Assembly (NCBI GenBank): GCA_002393165.1
Contig: DGIF01000039.1
Span: 5,696-12,001, forward strand
Direction: 5' to 3'
Origin: Candidatus Saccharibacteria bacterium UBA3829
GTDB taxonomy: Bacteria > Patescibacteriota > Saccharimonadia > Saccharimonadales > Saccharimonadaceae
DNA length: 6,306 nt
Shown here: piece after piece, positions 1 to 4,529 of the stretch
Position numbering within the stretch: the first letter of the stretch is position 1
How the letters are laid out: the number at the start of each line of letters is the position of its first letter
Position numbers and translations under genes: made by a program
Notes under the pieces: generated by a model
Databases searched by the model: none
What the model saw: only the letters and a program-made list of their open reading frames with translations
Told to the model about the DNA's origin: nothing

Positions 1-1139
1 ACCACCCCCACCGTCGCGAGCCGCGGCAGATCCAACCCCTTAGCTAGCCCCTGTGTCCCCACTAAAATATCCACCTCGCCCTCTCGCACCTCGTCGTACA
101 AGGCCTCCATCCCCTCGCCCTTTTTGTTGTCCGCGTCGAACCGCTTCACTCTCGCACCAGGGAACAGTCGCGTCAGCTCAGACTCTAATAGTTTGGTCCC
201 AAACCCCTTATGAATCAGGTCCGGGTGCCCACATTTTGGGCACCCCTTTGGCACCACCATCTTGAAGCCACAGGTGTGGCACTCCAGGTCATATGCGTCC
301 GCATGCAGAGTCAGCGGCAGGAAACAATTCGGGCACATCAACTCCTCGCCGCAGTTTTCACAAATTGTCAGCGGCGACGACCCCCGTCGGTTATGAAAAA
401 TCAACGTCTGTCGCTTTTGTTCGAGATTGCGTTTTATTGTCGAGAGTAGTTCATTTGAAAAATACTGGTTTTTCGAGAACGCACTCCTATCTTTAAAATC
501 AAGAATCTTAATCGCCGGCCTAACTGCCGCAGTCTTCGCCTTCTCCATCAGAGAGACCAGCGACCCCTTTTGCTTAGCAATGTAATAATCCGCCACTGTC
601 GGTGTGGCCGACCCCAGTACGCAGTCGCACCCGGCCGCCTTCGCCATCGCGCTGGCCACCCGCACCGCTGAATATCTCGGCGCATTCTCTTGGTAATACG
701 TCCCCTCATGCTCCTCGTCGACAATGATTAGATCAAGCTCTTTTACCGGCGCAAAGAGCGCGCTCCGCGGGCCAATTACTATCTTCGGCTCCGCCGCCTC
801 AAGCAGGGAATTGAATATCTGATGGCGCTCCGCCTCAGTTTGCCTCGAATGAATAACTACCACCTTGTCGCCAAAAACCTCTGCAAAAACCCGAACAAGT
901 TGCCCGGTCAAAGCGATTTCCGGCACCAAAAGTATCGTGGACTTTTGCCGTTTTAACGCATTCAAAGATAGCTGGAGATAGATATTAGTTTTACCACTAC
1001 CAGTCACGCCAAACAGCAGTTTCGTCGTTCCTGGAGCCTCCTGGAGGCCTTGGAGGGCATTTTTCTGGGCGGCATTAAGCCGAATCGGCGGAAAACCCAC
1101 ACCTTGTTCGGTTTCGCCAACGGTGGGGGAGGCACACAC
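1..1139 (-). CDS. priA: Primosomal protein N' (PriA-type replication restart helicase), partial at its C-terminus
   Basis: PriA is a cytoplasmic superfamily 2 DNA helicase that recognises stalled forks and reloads the replicative helicase. Translating the minus strand gives one uninterrupted frame of about 379 codons from GTG at 1139 to the left edge. Visible, numbered from that GTG: Walker A GVTGSGKT (44-51), LLVPEIALTGQ, a VIGPRSALFAP segment, DEEH box (141-144), LGSATP (about 175-180), then HNRRGSS and the zinc region with four Cys pairs (CENC, CPNC, CHTC, CPKC, about 260-303), and GTQGLAKGLDLP near the edge. The order matches the PriA family; the rest of the second helicase lobe is outside the window. 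The start is uncertain: no ATG exists in frame, and GTG at 1100, 1139 or 1157 and TTG at 1178 are possible. I prefer 1139 because an AAGGG lies six bases before it, though inside a hairpin. Canonical PriA has about 200 residues of DNA-binding domain before Walker A; here there is room for very little. The frame shows no sign of decay. Confidence 0.95.
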   Translation of the reverse strand, partial: MCASPTVGETEQGVGFPPIRLNAAQKNALQGLQEAPGTTKLLFGVTGSGKTNIYLQLSLNALKRQKSTILLVPEIALTGQLVRVFAEVFGDKVVVIHSRQTEAERHQIFNSLLEAAEPKIVIGPRSALFAPVKELDLIIVDEEHEGTYYQENAPRYSAVRVASAMAKAAGCDCVLGSATPTVADYYIAKQKGSLVSLMEKAKTAAVRPAIKILDFKDRSAFSKNQYFSNELLSTIKRNLEQKRQTLIFHNRRGSSPLTICENCGEELMCPNCFLPLTLHADAYDLECHTCGFKMVVPKGCPKCGHPDLIHKGFGTKLLESELTRLFPGARVKRFDADNKKGEGMEALYDEVREGEVDILVGTQGLAKGLDLPRLATVGV

Positions 1140-1160
1140 AGCGTGCCCTTCGGGCACGCT
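1140..1160. repeat. Perfect 9-bp inverted repeat (hairpin)
   Basis: AGCGTGCCC and GGGCACGCT flank a three-base loop TTC; every stem position pairs and seven of the nine pairs are G-C. Read on the minus strand, the loop side supplies GAAGGG six bases before the candidate priA GTG at 1139. If that start is used, the stem would bury its ribosome binding site. Whether it is a copy of a dispersed genomic palindrome cannot be told from one window. Confidence 0.7.
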
Positions 1161-1208
1161 CCGGGCCGCTCTGGCCAAGTCTTTATGTCCCGCAGGACAC
1201 GTCGTGCC

Positions 1209-1226
1209 AAACTGGCCCTCCAGTTT
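1209..1226. repeat. 7-bp inverted repeat in the pnp leader
   Basis: AAACTGG and CCAGTTT are perfect complements separated by CCCT. The hairpin ends 30 bases before the pnp ribosome binding site, so it would lie in the pnp 5' untranslated region if transcription starts upstream of it. In enterobacteria a leader stem of pnp is cut by RNase III and used by PNPase for autoregulation; a similar role here is only a guess. Confidence 0.5.
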
Positions 1227-1256
1227 CGGCTGTTCATACCTGAAGTTTTCTCTAAG

Positions 1257-1262
1257 AAAGGA
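1257..1262 (+). promoter_or_regulatory. Ribosome binding site of pnp
   Basis: AAAGGA lies six bases before ATG at 1269. It decides the pnp start: the open frame extends upstream to an ATG at 1050, but that extension overlaps priA on the other strand and has no PNPase similarity, while residues after 1269 read directly into the first RNase PH domain. Confidence 0.8.
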
Positions 1263-1268
1263 TTTTTC

Positions 1269-3446
1269 ATGGAAATTATAAACCCAATGGGCAAAAAGAC
1301 CATTCAGGTGTCTACTGATTGGCTGGGGCGAAAATTGACGCTGGAAGTAAACCGAGTGGGGTTTAGGACGACGTCGTCGGTGCTCGTGACCTATGGGGAT
1401 ACCGTAGTGCTTGGCTCAGTGGTAGTTGGAACTAAGCCGGTGGTGCAGGACTTTTTCCCGTTGTCGATTGATTATGAAGAGAAATATTATGCGGCGGGGA
1501 AGATTTCGTCGTCGAGATTTATTAAGCGTGAAGGAAAGCCGGCGGATGAAGCGGTGCTCGTAGGGCGGTTGATCGATCGACCGATCCGGCCATTGTTCCC
1601 GAAAGGCTACAGACAAGAGGTGCAAGTGGTGTGTACAGTGCTTTCGATGGATCCGACTTTCCGACCAGATTGCGTAGCTATGATTGCGGCTAGTGCAGCA
1701 CTCATGAACGCTGGAGTGCCGTTTGATGGCCCGGTGGCTGGGATTCGGATTGGCAGGATTGGTGGTGAGTTCAAAGGCTTTTTGTCGCCGGAAGAGCGCG
1801 AGATTTCGCCGATGGACCTCGTGGTAGCCTGTAAAGACGGTAAAATTATGATGGTGGAAGCCGGGATGAAAGAAGTGCCGGAAGAGACCATTATCGAGGC
1901 GATGCACTGGGCGGTGGCCAATGTGCAGCCAGCGTTGGATTTGCAGCGAGAGCTAGCTAAGCAAGTAGCGGCGCCAGAGCAGGAATACGAATTGGTCTTG
2001 CCGGATGCAGAAGTGATTGAGGAAGTGGCCAAGTGGACTGAGGGGAAGTTCGGCTCGAAGATTCGCGGGAACGTGATGGAGCGAGCGCAGATGTTAGATG
2101 ACATTAAGTACGCAATGCATGATGAGCTCGCATTGCTCAAGGGTGAAGGTGAAACGGATAATGAGAAGGTTGCGTGGTATGACGAAAACTTGCGTGACGT
2201 GTATGACCAGGCGTTTGAGCTGGCAGTGTTTAAGGAAGTTCGTCGTGGGATTGTCGAGGAAGGTATCCGGCCGGATGGACGAAAGTTGAATGAGGTGAGG
2301 CCGCTGTCGTCGCAGGTTGCGATCTTGCCGAGGGTGCACGGTTCGTCGCTTTTCACGCGTGGTGTGACGCAGGCGATGAATATTGTGACGTTGGCGCCAC
2401 TTTCCTATGCGCAAGAGGTTGATACGATGGAGGTGACTGATGGTAAGCGACGATATATGCATCATTATAATGCGCCATCATATACGGTTGGTGAACCGGG
2501 GAGGATTGGTTCGCCTGGGCGTCGTGAGATCGGCCATGGATATCTTGCAGAGCGTGCATTGATGCCGGTGCTTCCGTCCGAAGAAGAATTCCCGTACGCG
2601 ATTCGTTCGGTAACTGAAATTATGTCACAGAACGGTTCGACTTCGATGGCGGCGACTTGTTCGTCTTGCATGGCCTTGATGGACGCTGGAGTACCTTTGA
2701 AACGCCCGGTGTCTGGCGTTGCGATGGGGTTGATGGTCGATGTGCCAAAGGGGACACCGATTGAGGCTTCGGATATTGATAAAGCATATGTGCTGACTGA
2801 TTTAATGGATGCAGAAGATTTTGCCGGCGATATGGACTTTAAGGTGACTGGTACGACTGAGGGTGTAACGGCGCTGCAGATGGACATGAAAGTACATGGC
2901 CTTCCGGTGGAGATTATGGAGAAAGCATTGAAGCAGTCACATGAAGGTCGGATGTTTATTCTAGATCATATTATGAGCGTGATTCCGGAGCCGAGAAAGC
3001 AAATTTCGGAATATGCGCCACGGATCGAGAAGTTGATGATTAATCCGGACAAGATTGGCGCCGTGATCGGTAAGGGCGGCGAGATGATTAATAAGATCAC
3101 CTCGGAGACTGGTGCGGAAGTTGACATCGAGGACTCTGGCCTCGTGACGATTTCTGGTAATGATCCGGAGAAGATCGCGAAGGCACTGGAATGGGTGAAG
3201 AGCTTAGTCGAAGAGCCGGAAGTCGGGAAAGTATATACCGGCACTGTGGTGACGATTAAAGACTTTGGTGCGTTTGTAAATATCATGCCGGGGATCGATG
3301 GGATGCTGCATATCTCGCAGATTGTCGAAGGTAAGAGATTGAAGAGCGTAGAGGAAGTTTTGCACGTTGGCGATAAGATAAAAGTGCGCCTAGTAGCGAT
3401 TGATCACGGCAAGTTGTCGCTTAGTATGATAGGGGTGGAACAATAG
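1269..3446 (+). CDS. pnp: Polyribonucleotide nucleotidyltransferase (polynucleotide phosphorylase)
   Basis: PNPase degrades RNA 3' to 5' by phosphorolysis, releasing nucleoside diphosphates, and can run in reverse to add tails; it forms a trimeric ring in the cytoplasm. The 725-aa product is complete. First RNase PH domain (about 14-145) has FFPLSIDYEEKYYAAGK (62-78) and RLIDRPIRPLFP (100-111). A helical linker follows (roughly 240-310). The second, catalytic RNase PH domain opens with GIRPDGR (332-338) and carries FTRGVTQ (362-368), the phosphate-site NGSTSMA (455-461) and the acidic GDMD motif (D521, D523) that holds the metal. A KH domain has GKGG (601-604) and an S1 domain fills 651-725, so the protein ends right after S1 with no tail. 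Length is close to the E. coli (711) and B. subtilis (705) enzymes. Start fixed by AAAGGA six bases upstream. It stands alone, divergent from the priA homologue and closed by its own terminator; no rpsO is upstream, unlike the common rpsO-pnp pair. Confidence 0.98.
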   Translation: MEIINPMGKKTIQVSTDWLGRKLTLEVNRVGFRTTSSVLVTYGDTVVLGSVVVGTKPVVQDFFPLSIDYEEKYYAAGKISSSRFIKREGKPADEAVLVGRLIDRPIRPLFPKGYRQEVQVVCTVLSMDPTFRPDCVAMIAASAALMNAGVPFDGPVAGIRIGRIGGEFKGFLSPEEREISPMDLVVACKDGKIMMVEAGMKEVPEETIIEAMHWAVANVQPALDLQRELAKQVAAPEQEYELVLPDAEVIEEVAKWTEGKFGSKIRGNVMERAQMLDDIKYAMHDELALLKGEGETDNEKVAWYDENLRDVYDQAFELAVFKEVRRGIVEEGIRPDGRKLNEVRPLSSQVAILPRVHGSSLFTRGVTQAMNIVTLAPLSYAQEVDTMEVTDGKRRYMHHYNAPSYTVGEPGRIGSPGRREIGHGYLAERALMPVLPSEEEFPYAIRSVTEIMSQNGSTSMAATCSSCMALMDAGVPLKRPVSGVAMGLMVDVPKGTPIEASDIDKAYVLTDLMDAEDFAGDMDFKVTGTTEGVTALQMDMKVHGLPVEIMEKALKQSHEGRMFILDHIMSVIPEPRKQISEYAPRIEKLMINPDKIGAVIGKGGEMINKITSETGAEVDIEDSGLVTISGNDPEKIAKALEWVKSLVEEPEVGKVYTGTVVTIKDFGAFVNIMPGIDGMLHISQIVEGKRLKSVEEVLHVGDKIKVRLVAIDHGKLSLSMIGVEQ
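1275..1280 (-). promoter_or_regulatory. Candidate -10 box for priA, inside the start of pnp
   Basis: The minus strand reads TATAAT here, a perfect -10 hexamer. The -35 position is weak (ATGGTC at 17 bp spacing, TGGTCT at 16). Transcription would begin near 1268 and give a leader of about 130 bases containing all four inverted repeats before the preferred priA GTG at 1139. The box falls in codons 3-4 of pnp, so chance occurrence in an AT-rich codon stretch is a real alternative. Confidence 0.35.
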
Positions 3447-3459
3447 GGCGATTGTTGTA

Positions 3460-3493
3460 AAAAACAAACCGGGAATAATCCCGGTTTGTTTTT
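3460..3493 (+). terminator. Intrinsic terminator after pnp
   Basis: A 15-bp perfect stem (3460-3474 with 3479-3493) encloses the loop ATAA. Its core CCGGGA/TCCCGG is GC-rich and the outer pairs are an A run on the left and TTTGTTTTT on the right, the classical rho-independent form. It lies 13 bases after the pnp stop. Because the flanks are A-rich and T-rich it could act in both directions, although the window shows no convergent gene to need that. Confidence 0.93.
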
Positions 3494-3497
3494 GATG

Positions 3498-3506
3498 TGG
3501 TATAAT
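3498..3506 (+). promoter_or_regulatory. Extended -10 promoter of the 324-aa membrane protein gene
   Basis: TGGTATAAT combines the TGn extension with a perfect TATAAT, four bases after the terminator stem. No -35 hexamer is recognisable 16-18 bp upstream, where the terminator stem lies; extended -10 promoters often do without one. Transcription would start near 3513, giving a leader of about 22 bases. A perfect 10-bp palindrome AGCTTAAGCT (3508-3517) covers the predicted start point. Confidence 0.72.
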
Positions 3507-3523
3507 AAGCTTAAGCTAAAAAC

Positions 3524-3528
3524 GAGGA
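3524..3528 (+). promoter_or_regulatory. Ribosome binding site of the 324-aa membrane protein gene
   Basis: GAGGA sits six bases before ATG at 3535 and selects that codon over the in-frame ATG seven codons later (3553). It contrasts with lepA downstream, which has no such element. Confidence 0.8.
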
Positions 3529-3534
3529 ATTTAT

Positions 3535-4509
3535 ATGGAAAATGGGAATAATATGGGGCAGGAAATGACACCGAATCAAGCTACGGCGAGCGGCAATATG
3601 ACATCTGAACCGGTGCAAGAAAAGAAAAAAATCAATGTTCTTGCGATATTGTTTGGGGTTACTACTTTGGTATTTGCAGGGCTCGCGGTGTATTTTGGGA
3701 TGGAGCATTTTAAGCCAAAAGGCGGACAGAGTGGTGACGCTGGAGGTGATCAGAGCAATCAAGGTGGAAGTGAAGTAGTGGTGGTGGATATCCCGGATAT
3801 GGCGGAGGATTATGAGGAAGTCTACGATTTGATGAATGGGCTAGTTGCTGACCTTGGCGATGGATTTGATGGAATTCAGGTAAGTTCAGACATTGTATAT
3901 AAGCCAGAAGGAATAAATTCGTATATGCAGATGCGGTTTGGTTTGAGTGCGAAAGTTTATTCAGACGATAATGTAGCTACGGCATCTGAACTTGGTATGA
4001 GGCTTGAGAATGGTGGCTTTACGTCGATCGGAACAATACCGCACCTTGGTTCGGCTGGGCCGGTAATTAATGGATACCTAAATTCTGATAGAAATATCGT
4101 GTGCGAGGTATACGGTGACGGATTATTCATTGCCCAGGACGTTTGGCAAGAATATGTGTCTTTGGGATGTGCGAAGACTGATTGGCATTGGATGACTGAT
4201 GCGAAAAAAGAGTTGGCTAACAAATTAGAGACGGCTTACTTTAATAAGACTGGCAAATATCCGACAACTTTATATGGCCTAGAATCTAGAGTCAAAGATA
4301 GTCAAATTTCGCCATATCAGACATTGCAAGTAGCGATTGGCGGCGGATATGCTTTATTTTATAGGGTGAGTCCAGATGCAGAGTGGCAATATTTTGCTGG
4401 TGGACAGTCGTATTTGGATTGTAGTTATTATGATACTGAAGACTTGAGGAAAGCATTTGCTGGTGATGTCTGCTACGATGGTCAGGCTCCATCGACAGTG
4501 CAGCCCTAA
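3535..4509 (+). CDS. Single-pass membrane-anchored protein of unknown function
   Basis: I do not recognise a family. The 324-aa protein has a polar N-terminal tail (1-29, rich in Asn, Gln, Met, Thr), then KKK (30-32), one hydrophobic helix (about 33-55) and a flexible Gly/Ser/Gln/Asp linker (about 61-79). The positive residues before the helix predict the tail in the cytoplasm and residues after about 57 outside. There is no signal peptidase or lipobox motif, so it should stay anchored. The outer part has four cysteines (C190, C212, C296, C313) that could form two disulfides; all lie in the distal half. A stretch at about 226-250 with AYFNKTGKYPTTL resembles the segment following the helix in some type II pseudopilins, but here it is about 170 residues from the membrane helix, so this is only a resemblance. 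It has its own promoter and ribosome binding site. lepA follows after 20 bases with no terminator between, and the lepA -35 element is within its last codons. It looks more AT-rich than its neighbours by eye. Confidence 0.9.
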   Translation: MENGNNMGQEMTPNQATASGNMTSEPVQEKKKINVLAILFGVTTLVFAGLAVYFGMEHFKPKGGQSGDAGGDQSNQGGSEVVVVDIPDMAEDYEEVYDLMNGLVADLGDGFDGIQVSSDIVYKPEGINSYMQMRFGLSAKVYSDDNVATASELGMRLENGGFTSIGTIPHLGSAGPVINGYLNSDRNIVCEVYGDGLFIAQDVWQEYVSLGCAKTDWHWMTDAKKELANKLETAYFNKTGKYPTTLYGLESRVKDSQISPYQTLQVAIGGGYALFYRVSPDAEWQYFAGGQSYLDCSYYDTEDLRKAFAGDVCYDGQAPSTVQP

Positions 4510-4520
4510 TATGTTATAAT
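4492..4520 (+). promoter_or_regulatory. lepA promoter, near-consensus sigma-70 type, predicting a leaderless transcript
   Basis: TCGACA at 4492-4497 (five of six to TTGACA), a 17-bp spacer, then the extended -10 TGTTATAAT with the hexamer at 4515-4520. The expected start point, seven bases after the hexamer, is about 4527, three bases before the lepA ATG at 4530. The -35 element overlaps the last codons of the upstream gene. A second TATAAT at 4522-4527 would start transcription near 4534, inside lepA, and is less likely to serve it. Confidence 0.82.
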
Positions 4521-4529
4521 ATATAATAT

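Larger units (their letters stand above)
1140..1268. other. priA-pnp divergent intergenic region with four clustered inverted repeats
   Basis: This stretch separates the two divergent genes. It contains four inverted repeats in a row: 1140-1160 (9-bp perfect stem, loop TTC), 1164-1176 (GGCC/GGCC, loop GCTCT), 1186-1199 (TGTCC/GGACA, loop CGCA) and 1209-1226 (AAACTGG/CCAGTTT, loop CCCT). None is followed by a T tract on either strand, so they do not look like intrinsic terminators. They could form in the 5' leader of either gene, or represent a REP-like extragenic palindromic element. The minus-strand priA frame stays open through here, but its translation resembles nothing in PriA, so I read the region as non-coding. 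No convincing plus-strand promoter for pnp was found. Confidence 0.6.

Noticed and set aside
53..496. Small plus-strand reading frames
   Set aside because: They lie opposite the conserved PriA zinc and helicase segments and have low-complexity or featureless translations; they are shadows of priA.
1035..1049. Palindromic GCCTC/GAGGC stretch in the priA coding region
   Set aside because: The stem is only five pairs and the bases encode conserved-position helicase residues just before Walker A; likely codon-driven.
1050..1268. In-frame upstream extension of pnp to an ATG at 1050 (798 aa)
   Set aside because: The extra 73 residues overlap priA, show no PNPase similarity and cross the hairpin cluster; ATG 1269 has AAAGGA six bases upstream and leads directly into the family's N-terminus.
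1004..1303. Minus-strand ATG-initiated frame of 99 aa, considered as the true N-terminus of PriA via a frameshift
   Set aside because: Its translation has no PriA DNA-binding features, and the real PriA frame is intact through Walker A and upstream, so no frameshift is needed.
1607..2356. 249-aa minus-strand open frame inside pnp
   Set aside because: It is antisense to conserved PNPase codons and is Ser/Thr-rich as expected from the reverse complement of a G-rich coding strand; no ribosome binding site or family features.
4522..4527. Second TATAAT as an alternative lepA promoter
   Set aside because: Its start point would fall near 4534, after the lepA ATG, and it lacks a matching -35; the upstream box has both a TGn extension and a 17-bp-spaced -35.
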